Shown here in pieces: positions 1 to 9,183 of a DNA stretch of 49,235 nucleotides. How positions within the stretch are numbered: the first letter of the stretch is position 1; every line of letters begins with the position of its first letter. Source of the DNA: Lachnospiraceae bacterium. GTDB lineage: Bacteria; Bacillota; Clostridia; Lachnospirales; Lachnospiraceae. The position numbers and the translations under genes are program-made. The notes under the pieces were generated by a model, which saw nothing but the letters and a program-made list of their open reading frames with translations, had not been told where the DNA came from and ran no database searches. The stretch is taken from NCBI GenBank assembly GCA_017461775.1, contig JAFTXD010000001.1:1-49235 (forward strand), written 5' to 3'.

Positions 1-281
1 CATTCTCCGACAGGGTCCGGCAGCTCTGCAATCTGAGTAAGTCCCTCCGCCATGGCTGCCACACGCTCCTTGGTAAGGCTCAGACGGTCTAAAAGGCCGG
101 TATGAATAAAAGCATCCTCTCAGTATTTTATATCCACTTCATTTGCAAGAAAAATTTATTCATAATGGTCAACTAACGCCTATGCAATTGCTCTTAAAGC
201 CCGATTCTTGACTTCGGTAGTCAATCCCTGCATCTCATACTTCGCTGCTACAGCATTCTGACCTAATACTACTAAATCCAT
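1..281 (-). pseudogene. proA: gamma-glutamyl phosphate reductase, N-terminal part, with three in-frame stops
   Basis: ProA reduces gamma-glutamyl phosphate to glutamate semialdehyde, the second step of proline synthesis. Reading minus from the ATG at 281 gives a colinear ProA N-terminus. It ends in the family-typical stretch [18 protein letters not shown], followed by AELPDPVGE at the window edge. The frame is interrupted by TAG at 180-182 (codon 34), TAA at 156-158 (codon 42) and TGA at 120-122 (codon 54). No frameshift is needed, so these are three separate nonsense changes. An RBS-like GGAAGG precedes the ATG. It is the last visible gene of the proB-DUF896-fthC-proA unit. Either proA is decaying or this end of the sequence is of low quality; the frameshift in the adjacent fthC leaves both open. 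The rest of the gene lies outside the window. Confidence 0.8.
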
Positions 282-297
282 ATTTCCTTCCCTTCTC

Positions 298-860
298 CTA
301 GCCGGTAATCACCTGATAGGGCTTAATATCCGTTTCCTCCGCTATAATCTCCTCCACCATCTGACAGGCAAAGCCGATACCGATGGTGTAAATCTGCAAA
401 TCTTCTTTATCCGATAAATATTTATCGTAAAGCCCTTTCCGTAGCCAATACGATTCCGAAGCATATCAAAGGCGGCGCCGGGCATAATCATCAGTACACG
501 CTCTCCCTTGGCAAGTCGCGCTTTCTCATCATACTTTTCTGACTGACCTGTAGGCTCCAAAATCCCTTTATACCCTTCCGCCAGCTCCGATAGCCCGCCA
601 ATCCGGTAAAAGTGCATCACATCCCCTTCCACCTTGGGCACATACACCTTTTTCCCTTTCCGAAGAGCCTCCTCCACGATTTCCGTGGTATCAATTTCGC
701 TTCCATAGGATACAAAGACCAGAAGATGCTCCGCCTGATAAAACCACTGGTGTCCGATAATCCTGTCCGCCACCTTCAAAGAGCCCATCCTGCGCTCCTT
801 CTCACTTAAGGCATCTCTTATGGCAAGGACTTCCCTGCGAATCTCTCTCTTAGTTTTCAT
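298..860 (-). pseudogene. fthC: 5-formyltetrahydrofolate cyclo-ligase with a one-base frameshift
   Basis: This enzyme converts 5-formyl-THF to 5,10-methenyl-THF using ATP. The N-terminal 142 or so residues read well: a basic start MKTKREIRREVLAIRDAL, the segment LVFVSYGSEIDT, and the conserved RNRIGYGKGF. Directly after GYGKGF the frame is lost. Restoring one A in the AAA run at 429-431 recovers YDKYLSDKEDLQIYTIGIG and a natural C-terminus ending YQVITG with a stop at 298-300. As written, translation instead runs on to a stop at 342. The lesion sits in a homopolymer, so a sequencing error is as likely as a true mutation. The start overlaps the end of the DUF896 gene by 11 nt, typical of translational coupling in this operon. 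Confidence 0.85.
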
Positions 861-1080
861 TCTTTCTCTTTGCTACCATTTCACCTAAATTGGTAATGCT
901 TCCGTCCGCTTCCTTAATGTCAATATTGTCCAGCTGTCCACGCAGATTGGCACGTACATTGGCCACATATGCCTGACGAAGAGAAGCCTGCTCCTTCTTT
1001 TCCTCCTCCGTAAGTCCTTCCGGTGTTTTAGACTTGTGATAAAGCTCGTTAATACGGGCAATCATATCTGTTAAATTCAT
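850..1080 (-). CDS. DUF896 family small cytosolic protein
   Basis: This is a 76-residue protein starting MNLTDMIARINELYHKSK, with the acidic linker PEGLTEEEKKEQASLRQAY and a C-terminal LRGQLDNIDIKEADG segment. These are hallmarks of the DUF896/UPF0291 (YnzC-like) family of short helical-hairpin proteins in Firmicutes. The biochemical function is unknown; Bacillus members have been linked to the SOS/YneA region, but that link is not shown here. The ATG at 1078-1080 is chosen because the upstream in-frame extension into proB has no family similarity. The gene lies between proB and fthC, overlapping the latter by 11 nt, so it is co-transcribed with proline synthesis genes. Confidence 0.85.
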   Translation of the reverse strand: MNLTDMIARINELYHKSKTPEGLTEEEKKEQASLRQAYVANVRANLRGQLDNIDIKEADGSITNLGEMVAKRKNEN

Positions 1081-1090
1081 TTTTCCTCTC

Positions 1091-1957
1091 CTATTTGTGA
1101 AGACCGGTGACAAATTCCTGCACCTTAAACTCTTCATTTTTATTTGCCACGAATAAGGTTCCCACATCCTTACCATTTAAAATACGATGAAGGATACCGA
1201 TATCCGCACTGTTTGCAATAATCATATCCGCACCGATATTGGTAGCAATCTTGGCTGCAATCATCTTGGTATTCATTCCGCCGGTACCTACGCCGCTTCC
1301 CGTGGACGCCTTACCCATGTTCATAAATTCCTCGGTCAGCTCCCTTACCTCCGGGATAAATTCCGCATCCGGATTGGTACGTGGGTCGTCGGTATACAAG
1401 CCATCGATGTCGGACAGCAAAATAAGCAAATCCGCATCCACCAATGCTGCAACCACTGCAGAAAGGGTATCGTTATCACCGATGACAATTTCGTCCGTAG
1501 CTACGGTATCGTTCTCATTTACAATGGGGATGACACCCATTTTTAAAAGCTCCGAAAAAGTATTGTGAGCATTAAAACGGCTCAGGTCATCGGCAATAGT
1601 ATACTTTGTCATCAAAATCTGGGCTGCCACCTGATTGTACTCTGCAAAAATCTTCTGATAGGTCATCATGAGTCTTGCCTGTCCAATGGCTGCACATGCC
1701 TGCTTCACCGCCAGTGGCGCATCTCCTGCAATGTCCTTCCTGATATCAAAGGAAATAGCCTTCTTACCCACGGCAATGGCACCGGAGGTCACCAGCACCA
1801 CATCCTTCCCCTGATTGCGGATATCGCAAAGCTCTCTCACCAGCTTCTCCAGCTTTATATAATCCAAATCCCCGGTTTCGGGATGCTGCAAAGAGGACGA
1901 ACCAATCTTTACAACAATTCTTTTTTTATCTTTAATCGCATCTCTAAATGTACTCAT
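1091..1957 (-). CDS. proB: glutamate 5-kinase
   Basis: ProB phosphorylates glutamate to gamma-glutamyl phosphate, the first committed step of proline synthesis. The 288-residue protein is an amino-acid-kinase fold. It shows KIGSSSL at residues 17-23 (nucleotide loop), VTSGAIAVG near residue 56, NENDTV and IGDNDTLSA (substrate region), and GTGGMNTKM late in the chain. It lacks the C-terminal PUA domain of the 367-residue E. coli enzyme, as in many Clostridia. It is first in the proB-DUF896-fthC-proA unit and has a good promoter just upstream. With proA interrupted, the pathway may not run to completion in this strain unless those stops are errors. Confidence 0.95.
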   Translation of the reverse strand: MSTFRDAIKDKKRIVVKIGSSSLQHPETGDLDYIKLEKLVRELCDIRNQGKDVVLVTSGAIAVGKKAISFDIRKDIAGDAPLAVKQACAAIGQARLMMTYQKIFAEYNQVAAQILMTKYTIADDLSRFNAHNTFSELLKMGVIPIVNENDTVATDEIVIGDNDTLSAVVAALVDADLLILLSDIDGLYTDDPRTNPDAEFIPEVRELTEEFMNMGKASTGSGVGTGGMNTKMIAAKIATNIGADMIIANSADIGILHRILNGKDVGTLFVANKNEEFKVQEFVTGLHK

Positions 1958-1994
1958 ATTTACTCCTGTCTGACGTGTGAACTTTATTTATGGT

Positions 1995-2023
1995 ATTGTA
2001 ATGCAAAAAGTCCATCACGTCAA
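1995..2023 (-). promoter_or_regulatory. promoter of the proB operon
   Basis: On the minus strand a TTGACG box (2018-2023) is followed after exactly 17 nt by TACAAT (1995-2000). This matches a housekeeping sigma-A promoter about 40 nt upstream of the proB ATG. The -35 box overlaps the TGA stop of the upstream FAD dehydrogenase gene, so proB is transcribed separately from it, or in addition to readthrough. Confidence 0.6.
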
Positions 2024-3648
2024 TGCGTTAAAGGGGCATATTCTTTGGCAATTTCCTCCGCAATACGCATTCCGTCCATGGCTGCAGAGGTAATCCCCCC
2101 CGCATAACCTGCTCCTTCGCCGCAGGGATACAGTCCTCTGATGAGGGATTGCAGGCTTTCGTCCCGGTGAATCCGCACAGATGAGGAGGTTCGGCTCTCC
2201 ACACCAAGCATAGTGGCATCCGGCCTGTCAAAGCCCTTGATAATGTGACCAAAATGCTCCATTCCCTCCACAAAAGCCTGATTACATTCCATGGGTAGAA
2301 TTCCGGTCAAATCTGCTTCCTGATACGCTCCCTTGGTTAAGGGCTGTAAATTATCCTCCTGCGTCATTTCCGGCAAATTTTCCCCTGTCACAGTCGCCCT
2401 AAAAGCACCAAATCTTTGCATGGGGATTTTACCACCACCCGCTTTATAGGCATGCTCCTCCAGTCTTCTTTGGAATTCCACGCCTGCAAGAGGATGGTCG
2501 CTTCCAAAATCTGCAGGTGTCACTGCCACGATAATGGCGCTGTTGGCATTCTTAGAATCCCGTCCGCTATAGCTCATACCATTTACACATAAGCGCCCCT
2601 CTTCCGAAGAAGCATTTACCACATACCCTCCGGGACACATGCAGAAGGAATACACGCCCCTGCCTGTCGAGGTCTTGGCTGTCACTTTATAAGGCGCAGC
2701 TCCCAAGCTTCCGGCATCCTTTTTTCCATACTGGCTCTCATTAATCATCTCCTGAGGATGCTCCACACGAAAGCCCACTGCAAAGGACTTAGCCTCCATG
2801 GGTACCTGCATGCGATACAGCTCCTCAAAGGTATCTCTGGCACTGTGACCGATAGCCAGAACACAAAGAGAGGTCGTAATTCTCTCTCCATTTTCCAAAA
2901 CAAGCCCACATACCTGATTTCCCTCAAAATCAAAGCCGGAAACCTTCGCTTCAAACCTAACCTCTCCGCCCAGACGGATAATTTCCTCCCGCATGGACTT
3001 TACCACCTCTCGCAGCACATCCGTGCCGATATGGGGCTTATAATCATACAAAATCTTCTCCGGTGCACCGTGGTGTACAAAGGTTCTCATCACCTGATAG
3101 CTCCTGCCATCCACGTCTTTTACCAATGTATTTAACTTACCATCAGAAAAGGTACCGGCGCCCCCTTCTCCAAACTGTACATTGGAGGCTGGTTTTAGTT
3201 CCCCCGTTTCCCAGAAATGCTCCACATCCCTGGTTCTGGCATCCACATCCTTACCCCGCTCCAAAATCAGGGGACTGTACCCATGCTTTGCCAGAAAATA
3301 GCCACAGAAAAGACCTGCCGGTCCCATTCCTACGATGACAGGTCTATGCGTTAGCTTTTTATCTCCCGGCTTTGGAAAGACATATTCCTTTCTCTCTGCC
3401 ACAGAAATATTTGGATTTTTCAGCTTCTTTACCAGCCTTTCCTCCCAGGCTTTGTCCTTTCTTTTCAGCGTCACTTCCACCACATAGCTGATAATAATAT
3501 CCGGCTTTTTTCTGGCATCAATGGACTGCTTCACAATCCGGAAGGACTCCATATCAGAATCATTTATTTTAAGCAGGGCAGCAGCCTTTCTTAGGAGCTC
3601 CTTCTCAGAAGCATCCACTGCGCCCTTTAACTGATGAATACGAATCAT
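2020..3648 (-). CDS. NAD(P)/FAD-dependent dehydrogenase (COG2509-like)
   Basis: This 542-residue flavoprotein begins with a helical N-terminal region of about 100 residues. An FAD-binding Rossmann motif follows at VGMGPAGLFCGYFLAKHG near residue 105, with the ribose-binding LERGKDVDARTRDVE after it. GEGGAGTFSDGKL and the C-terminal PCGEGAGYAGGITSAAMDG complete the pattern of the uncharacterised FAD-dependent dehydrogenases (COG2509). The electron donor and substrate are unknown. It follows the HI0933-like flavoprotein gene with a 14-nt gap and is the last gene of the yqfC-yqfD-phoH-ybeY transcription unit. The pairing of two flavoproteins suggests related redox roles, but this is inference. 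Confidence 0.85.
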   Translation of the reverse strand: MIRIHQLKGAVDASEKELLRKAAALLKINDSDMESFRIVKQSIDARKKPDIIISYVVEVTLKRKDKAWEERLVKKLKNPNISVAERKEYVFPKPGDKKLTHRPVIVGMGPAGLFCGYFLAKHGYSPLILERGKDVDARTRDVEHFWETGELKPASNVQFGEGGAGTFSDGKLNTLVKDVDGRSYQVMRTFVHHGAPEKILYDYKPHIGTDVLREVVKSMREEIIRLGGEVRFEAKVSGFDFEGNQVCGLVLENGERITTSLCVLAIGHSARDTFEELYRMQVPMEAKSFAVGFRVEHPQEMINESQYGKKDAGSLGAAPYKVTAKTSTGRGVYSFCMCPGGYVVNASSEEGRLCVNGMSYSGRDSKNANSAIIVAVTPADFGSDHPLAGVEFQRRLEEHAYKAGGGKIPMQRFGAFRATVTGENLPEMTQEDNLQPLTKGAYQEADLTGILPMECNQAFVEGMEHFGHIIKGFDRPDATMLGVESRTSSSVRIHRDESLQSLIRGLYPCGEGAGYAGGITSAAMDGMRIAEEIAKEYAPLTH

Positions 3649-3662
3649 ATCCTACTTCCTAA

Positions 3663-4886
3663 CTATTTTGCTGCATGAAGCCCGGTCACATAACCGCTGC
3701 TCCACGCCCATTGCAGATTATAACCGCCACACCGGCCATACACATCCACTACTTCTCCGGCAAAATATACCCCCGGCACCTTCAAGGACTCCAGATTCTC
3801 GGACAGCTCCCGTAAATCCACGCCGCCACCGGATACCTGCGCCTGTTCATAGCCGTTACTGCCATTTACATGTAATACAAAATGCTTGCAGAGATAAAAC
3901 AGGGTTTCCACCTTTTCTCTGCTCACCTGTGAAACAATTTTATCTCCCTTTAAGCCGGATAGCTTGATGAAAAGCTGCATCAGCTTTTTATTGAGTATTC
4001 CGTTACAGAATTCCTCCACTCTACGCTGACTCATATGCTTTAAACGCTTTTCTCCAAAACGTCTCCAGTCCTTATCGGACCAGTCCGGCAGAAAATCGAT
4101 TTCTGCTCTTAAGCTGCTGTCTTTTGCAAGCTCCCTACAGGCAATACCACTGAGCTGGAAAATGGGAATTCCGGATATACCATAATCCGTCAGCTGCAGT
4201 TCTCCCCGTTCAACCACCAAAGGTACCCCACCAGAAATCAGCGTAATCTCTGCATCACAACGTATGCCTGCTATGGCCTTGCAATAATCCTCCTCACAGC
4301 GAAGCTGCACCAGCGCCGGATAAGAAGGAATTACCGCCTGTCCCAACTGCCTTGCCAGCTTTATACCGCTTCCGTCAGAACCGGTCTTGGGCGCCGCCTT
4401 TCCGCCACAGGTCACAATCACCTTATCAAAGCCAAAAGCTTCCTCACCACAAAGTACTTTTATGATCTTACCATCCCTTTTTATACCGGAGACCTTTCTT
4501 TCATACAACACCCGGATTCCAAGGTCATCAATCGTAAAACGGAGGGCATCTAAAAGCACACTGGCCTGCTCACAGGCCGGGTAAAAGTACCCGTTTTTCT
4601 CCTTGCTGAGCATGCCCAGACTCTCAAAAAAGCTTACCGTCTCTGTCACAGAAAAGGCCTGTAGCACACTCCAGGCCTTCTCCAAATCTTCACTGTCATA
4701 ACAGTACTTGTCCATTACCCGGTTGGTGAAATTACATTTTCCGTTGCCGGTAGCAAGGATTTTCTTCCCCAGACGGTCATTCCGCTCCAGGATGGTCACC
4801 TCGGCTCCCTGCCTTGCTGCCGTGATGGCAGCCATCATCCCGGCAGCGCCGCCGCCGATAATACCAACTTTTCTTTTCTCACTCAT
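3663..4886 (-). CDS. HI0933/BaiN-family NAD(P)/FAD-dependent oxidoreductase
   Basis: The protein has 407 residues, with an N-terminal FAD motif GIIGGGAAGMMAAITAARQG and LERNDRLGKKILATGNGKCN, the signature of the HI0933/YhiN family. The C-terminus GVYFAGEVVDVYGRCGGYNLQWAWSSG closes the FAD site. The family includes BaiN, reported in Clostridium scindens as a 3-dehydro-bile-acid reductase, but most members are uncharacterised. No bile acid genes are nearby, so a bile acid role should not be assumed. Its ATG overlaps the stop of the upstream flippase gene by one base (TAATG), indicating coupled translation. Confidence 0.85.
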   Translation of the reverse strand: MSEKRKVGIIGGGAAGMMAAITAARQGAEVTILERNDRLGKKILATGNGKCNFTNRVMDKYCYDSEDLEKAWSVLQAFSVTETVSFFESLGMLSKEKNGYFYPACEQASVLLDALRFTIDDLGIRVLYERKVSGIKRDGKIIKVLCGEEAFGFDKVIVTCGGKAAPKTGSDGSGIKLARQLGQAVIPSYPALVQLRCEEDYCKAIAGIRCDAEITLISGGVPLVVERGELQLTDYGISGIPIFQLSGIACRELAKDSSLRAEIDFLPDWSDKDWRRFGEKRLKHMSQRRVEEFCNGILNKKLMQLFIKLSGLKGDKIVSQVSREKVETLFYLCKHFVLHVNGSNGYEQAQVSGGGVDLRELSENLESLKVPGVYFAGEVVDVYGRCGGYNLQWAWSSGYVTGLHAAK

Positions 4887-6487
4887 TATCTAAATATCAA
4901 TCCTACAATTCGTTTTCCGATTTCTCCATACATAATGGAAATCTCATTTTCATGTATATTCCTGGTAAGCCCCAAAAGGAATATGTATATGATAAACCCA
5001 AATACCACGCAAAGTATCAGGCACACCAGATTCCCCAGGTGGGGAGTCATCAGACTGCTGATTAACAAAATCAAAAGGCCCACCACGCAGCCACATAAAA
5101 GGGGCACCACCAGCGTCGTCATCACCTCTGCGCCGATTCTTCTTCCCAGGGTCACCAGACAGATAGAAGAAAGGGCACACACTGCAAAGCCGAAAACCAT
5201 GGCATAGAGCATAAAATCATATACCTCAAACCCTTTTTTCGTACCGATAAAACAAGTCACAAGAGCCGCCAGCGCACCTAAAAAGGAGCAAAGCAGCACA
5301 TATCTCTTCTGGTTCATGCTCCGAAGCAGCCCCATACCGAAATTGGCAAGAATCATCACGATGACAAAGACACTTCCCAGCTTAATGTACTGTGCAAATT
5401 CTCCGTTTTCCAAGCCTACCAGCACCGCGGTAATCTGTCCTGACAACGTAAGGAAAATCACACTTAAAAACACAGTGAAAATCACACAGTAATGCAGTCC
5501 TGCCGCAATGGTCTCACGCACGCCCCTGTGATCCGACTTATTGGAATAATAAGTCAGTTTTCCCTGCATTACATAGGTGCCTATCTCCACCAAAATCACC
5601 GGAATAAAGCACAGCACCAAAAAAGGTCCATAGAACCTTCCTACCTGATATGCACTGCCAAAAGGGTCTGATAGTGCTCTCAAGGAAAACAGAATTCCCA
5701 TAACTATAGGCAGACGATAAAATACCTGACTAAAGAAAATTAACACCACCTTACTGTAATAGTAGTACAATGTGGTACGCAAATCCTCCGTGGTCTGCAG
5801 ACCATCCTTGATTCGTTTCTTTTCCTTCTTCCGGTCGCTGATAAGATATAAAAAGAACTGGAATAAAAATACCAAAAGCTCTGCCAGCGTAATTGCCGTG
5901 CACAACCCGATGGCTCCATACATGCCCGCAAAATCTTCATTCTGGAGCAGTCCTGCCACCTTTTCTCCATAACTCATGATTTTCTCTGTAAAGAGGAAAC
6001 CAAACACAAAGAACAATATCTGTCGCAGAAATGCACAGACCACCGTGGGCATCTGGGCTCCGGAGCTTTGAAAGGAGCCCAGATAAACCGTCTCCATACT
6101 CTTTAAAAATATCACCGGTGCAACAATCCGAAGACAGATACCAATATAAGGAACCTTAAAGATCCCTTCTGCCAGTACATCCGCCAGCGCAAAAAGAACC
6201 ACGGAAAGGATAATTCCGGTGATAAACTGAATCACCAGCACTCTCCGCCGCACATTATATGCATCCTTATGAAGCCCCTTTGTCTTCTTTCCCCGAATCA
6301 TTTTGGACACAAAGTCCGTAATCTCTTCGCTGACAAGAAATACAAACAAACAAAGAAGCTCTATCACCATGGCCATATATCCAATGCCGTTATTCCCTAT
6401 TTTCCCCGCAAAATAAAGGAAGAAGCATCCACCCAGAATATAGCTGATGGACATCAATTGTTTTTTAGTAATCATTGCCTGATTCAT
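4886..6487 (-). CDS. polytopic flippase-like membrane protein (MATE/MVF/polysaccharide exporter superfamily)
   Basis: The protein has 533 residues and about 12-14 hydrophobic segments spread over its whole length. The N-terminus resembles polysaccharide transporters (ITDFVSKMIRGKKTKG loop after helix 2; long amphipathic loops rich in K/R). The overall pattern matches the MOP superfamily that flips lipid-linked glycans or exports drugs. No substrate-defining motif is visible. It lies 10 nt downstream of ybeY. A link to envelope synthesis during sporulation would be attractive given yqfC/yqfD upstream, but that is inference. Confidence 0.7.
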   Translation of the reverse strand: MNQAMITKKQLMSISYILGGCFFLYFAGKIGNNGIGYMAMVIELLCLFVFLVSEEITDFVSKMIRGKKTKGLHKDAYNVRRRVLVIQFITGIILSVVLFALADVLAEGIFKVPYIGICLRIVAPVIFLKSMETVYLGSFQSSGAQMPTVVCAFLRQILFFVFGFLFTEKIMSYGEKVAGLLQNEDFAGMYGAIGLCTAITLAELLVFLFQFFLYLISDRKKEKKRIKDGLQTTEDLRTTLYYYYSKVVLIFFSQVFYRLPIVMGILFSLRALSDPFGSAYQVGRFYGPFLVLCFIPVILVEIGTYVMQGKLTYYSNKSDHRGVRETIAAGLHYCVIFTVFLSVIFLTLSGQITAVLVGLENGEFAQYIKLGSVFVIVMILANFGMGLLRSMNQKRYVLLCSFLGALAALVTCFIGTKKGFEVYDFMLYAMVFGFAVCALSSICLVTLGRRIGAEVMTTLVVPLLCGCVVGLLILLISSLMTPHLGNLVCLILCVVFGFIIYIFLLGLTRNIHENEISIMYGEIGKRIVGLIFR

Positions 6488-6497
6488 ATATTATTAC

Positions 6498-7001
6498 TTA
6501 ATCCTCTCTTGTAATTCCAAGTGCCCGTAAGGCCTCCTCCTGCTTTGCTTCCATGACAGCTGCCTCTCCCGGCTCCATATGGTCATAACCACATAAATGA
6601 AGCATACTATGGGCTACCAGAAACGAAAACTCTCTCTTTAAGCTGTGCCCGTAGCTTTCGGCCTGCTCCTTTACCTTGTCCACGGAAATGATGATATCCC
6701 CCAATATCAGCTCTCCCGTATCCGGGTCAAAATAGTCCGCTTCCATATCCTCATCAATATCAAAAACCCCTTCGGTTTCAAAATCCACATTAGGGAAGGA
6801 AAGCACATCGGTCTCCCTGTCAATGCTCCGATATTCTTTATTGTACTCATGGATTCCTTCATTATCGGTAAGAAGCACATTGACCTGGGCCTCGTATTCA
6901 CAGCCCTCTGTATCCAGCACCTGAAGCGCAATCTTCTCCACCAGTTCCTCTACATCAAAGGGAAATGCAACTTCAGTTTCATTCTCAACGTAAAAAGTCA
7001 T
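6498..7001 (-). CDS. ybeY: endoribonuclease YbeY (rRNA maturation factor)
   Basis: YbeY is a zinc-dependent single-strand endoribonuclease needed for 16S rRNA 3' maturation and ribosome quality control. The 167-residue protein carries the family's metal motif HSMLHLCGYDH near residue 131 (three histidines). It also has the LSFP segment and the ILGDIIIS strand preceding the active site. Length and order are normal. It sits directly after phoH (14-nt gap), the standard Firmicutes arrangement yqfC-yqfD-phoH-ybeY. Confidence 0.95.
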   Translation of the reverse strand: MTFYVENETEVAFPFDVEELVEKIALQVLDTEGCEYEAQVNVLLTDNEGIHEYNKEYRSIDRETDVLSFPNVDFETEGVFDIDEDMEADYFDPDTGELILGDIIISVDKVKEQAESYGHSLKREFSFLVAHSMLHLCGYDHMEPGEAAVMEAKQEEALRALGITRED

Positions 7002-7015
7002 AATAATCTCCTTCG

Positions 7016-8014
7016 TTATGCTTTTCTTCCGCCCTTTTCACGGGACGCTCTGTATTTTTCCTTTGCCTCAAAATCGTCATAAGCCTTTACAATCTTCTGC
7101 ACCAGCGGATGACGAACCACGTCCTTACTGGTCAGATTACAAAAGGCAATATCGTCAATCTTCCCAAGTACCTTGGTTGCGATATCCAGACCGGACTTGG
7201 TACCCACCGGTAAATCCTTCTGGGAACTGTCACCGGTAATCACCACCTTGGAGCCAAAACCGATACGGGTTAAAAACATCTTCATCTGGGCAGGCGTGGT
7301 ATTCTGAGCCTCATCCAGAATGATATAGGCATTATCCAAGGTTCGTCCCCTCATGTAGGCAAGAGGTGCGACCTCGATTAATCCTTTCTCCATATTCTTA
7401 GCAAAGCTCTCCGCTCCCATAATCTGATACAGTGCATCATATAAGGGACGCAGATAAGGATCCACCTTACTCTGCAAATCCCCGGGCAGAAAGCCAAGCT
7501 TTTCTCCGGCTTCGATGGCCGGTCTGGTCAGAATAATTCTGCTCACCTCATCGTTTTTGAAAGCGGTAATGGCCATCGCCATGGCCAGATAGGTCTTACC
7601 CGTTCCCGCAGGACCAAGACCAAATACAATCATCTTATCCCGGATGGCATCCACATACTGCTTCTGACCAAGGGTCTTTGGCTTAATGGGCTTTCCGCTG
7701 ATGGTGTGACATATGGTGTCACTGTCAATTTCTGTTAATAATTCTTCTTTCTCTTCCATACCTAACGAAATGGCGTAATCTACGCGCTGCTCCTCTATTT
7801 CATTTCCCTTCATGGAGCTTTCCAAAAGCCCCGCAAGAATCCGGCAGGCCTTATTGGCATGGGATTCTTCTCCGGTAATATTCACTTTCCCGTTCCGGTC
7901 TGTTATAATTACCTGAAAATCCTTTTCAATCTTTTTGATGTAGGAATCCCCGGCACCGAAAATCTTCTGCATATGCTCTATGGGCATTTCCATCTGCAAT
8001 GAAATCTTACTCAT
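7016..8014 (-). CDS. phoH: PhoH-family ATPase
   Basis: This 332-residue protein has an N-terminal KH-like region (about residues 1-90, GAGDSYIKKIEKDFQV) and a C-terminal P-loop ATPase of the PhoH type. The Walker A is GPAGTGKTY and the Walker B YIILDEAQN, followed by the sensor VVITGDSSQKDLP. PhoH proteins are predicted RNA-associated helicases/ATPases and lie beside ybeY in many bacteria. I chose the ATG at 8014, preceded by GGAAGG at 8-nt spacing, rather than the TTG one codon upstream. The start overlaps the end of yqfD by 8 nt. Confidence 0.92.
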   Translation of the reverse strand: MSKISLQMEMPIEHMQKIFGAGDSYIKKIEKDFQVIITDRNGKVNITGEESHANKACRILAGLLESSMKGNEIEEQRVDYAISLGMEEKEELLTEIDSDTICHTISGKPIKPKTLGQKQYVDAIRDKMIVFGLGPAGTGKTYLAMAMAITAFKNDEVSRIILTRPAIEAGEKLGFLPGDLQSKVDPYLRPLYDALYQIMGAESFAKNMEKGLIEVAPLAYMRGRTLDNAYIILDEAQNTTPAQMKMFLTRIGFGSKVVITGDSSQKDLPVGTKSGLDIATKVLGKIDDIAFCNLTSKDVVRHPLVQKIVKAYDDFEAKEKYRASREKGGRKA

Positions 8015-9173
8015 CAAACTTACCTTCCAGTGTTAACGTTCCATGCAGTCTGCTATAGTCTACATTTCTTTTTATTGTAACATCTTTTGCTATGATTTGA
8101 ATACCTTTTTCTGCTAATCCATCCAGAAAATCTTGCAGTTTTCCATACAAAATATTTTCCATCTCTGCATCACTCCGTCGATATTCCACATAATGATACT
8201 CCTTATACCTAACAATGGTGATTGGACAAAGCTGCTGAAACAGTCGACATACCTGTTCACTATCATATTGCCCAAATTCCCGGAAGGAATACTCCTTCCC
8301 CTGAAAAAGAAATCCATAGCCCTCCCTGCCGGTATATTCCTTCTTCACGTAGGTGTTATCCAACTTATCATCATACTCCTGCTGGTATGTAACGGTAATC
8401 TGGGCGCTGGCCGTCTCCATAAGATAGGTTTTCACAGTCCCATCATCCGCAAACACCGGAATCTGTCCGTAAACCAGCACATCTCCCGGCTTTACTTCCC
8501 CGGATGTCACTCCCGGGAAGCCTTTGCGAATCACCATGGAATCAATGGTAAAATCCCTGTCTGCCACCAGATTGGTAAAGCCATCGCCCTCCACCACAGA
8601 GATGCCAAGAAGCTTTCGGATATCTGCTTCGGTGGTAGGCTTATCATGCTCCGGTTCCTTTTCTTTGACAAATACCTGGAGGCGGTTCTCCTCCTGGGAC
8701 ACACTGCACCAGACGATACCCGGAAAGCTTCCGCGGACAGCCTCCTCCAGTGCCACATAATCAATCTCGCTGAGGAACATACCCACATGTACCTGTTGCT
8801 TCTCTATCACATCCAGAATCTGGTGATTTGTCACCACCTCCAGACCATGTACCTCAATGCTCCACAATATTTTCTGAGAAAACACCATAAGGCACAGAAG
8901 TAGACCAATTCCCCAGATAAGTCCTGTTCTTTTCACCATTTTCTGAAACAAAAAAGGTAGTCCATATCGCCCAGATATCACTACCTTTACCCCTGTCTTT
9001 CGTATGATTTCTTTTATCTTATAAAAATCCTCTACGGAAAGCACGCACCTGAAGGTTTTTCCATCGTCTTCAATCTGCTTAAAAACGATATCATGAAACA
9101 CACATAGATTCAGGAATCTTTCCACATTTTGTCCGGTCAGTATCAGTTCCACATATGCCTTTACAAATTTCAC
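8007..9173 (-). CDS. yqfD: sporulation protein YqfD
   Basis: YqfD is a mother-cell sporulation membrane protein, made under sigma-E control in Bacillus. The 388-residue protein has an N-terminal soluble domain (about 85 residues). One transmembrane helix follows at about 88-108 (LIWGIGLLLCLMVFSQKILW), then a large extracytoplasmic region containing repeats of the PGxxxGxVxxGDVLVYG type. This matches the YqfD/SpoIV-associated family in length and topology. It lies 10 nt after yqfC and overlaps phoH. The locus implies a spore-forming ancestor. Confidence 0.9.
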   Translation of the reverse strand: MKFVKAYVELILTGQNVERFLNLCVFHDIVFKQIEDDGKTFRCVLSVEDFYKIKEIIRKTGVKVVISGRYGLPFLFQKMVKRTGLIWGIGLLLCLMVFSQKILWSIEVHGLEVVTNHQILDVIEKQQVHVGMFLSEIDYVALEEAVRGSFPGIVWCSVSQEENRLQVFVKEKEPEHDKPTTEADIRKLLGISVVEGDGFTNLVADRDFTIDSMVIRKGFPGVTSGEVKPGDVLVYGQIPVFADDGTVKTYLMETASAQITVTYQQEYDDKLDNTYVKKEYTGREGYGFLFQGKEYSFREFGQYDSEQVCRLFQQLCPITIVRYKEYHYVEYRRSDAEMENILYGKLQDFLDGLAEKGIQIIAKDVTIKRNVDYSRLHGTLTLEGKFDE

Positions 9174-9183
9174 GCTGCTACTC

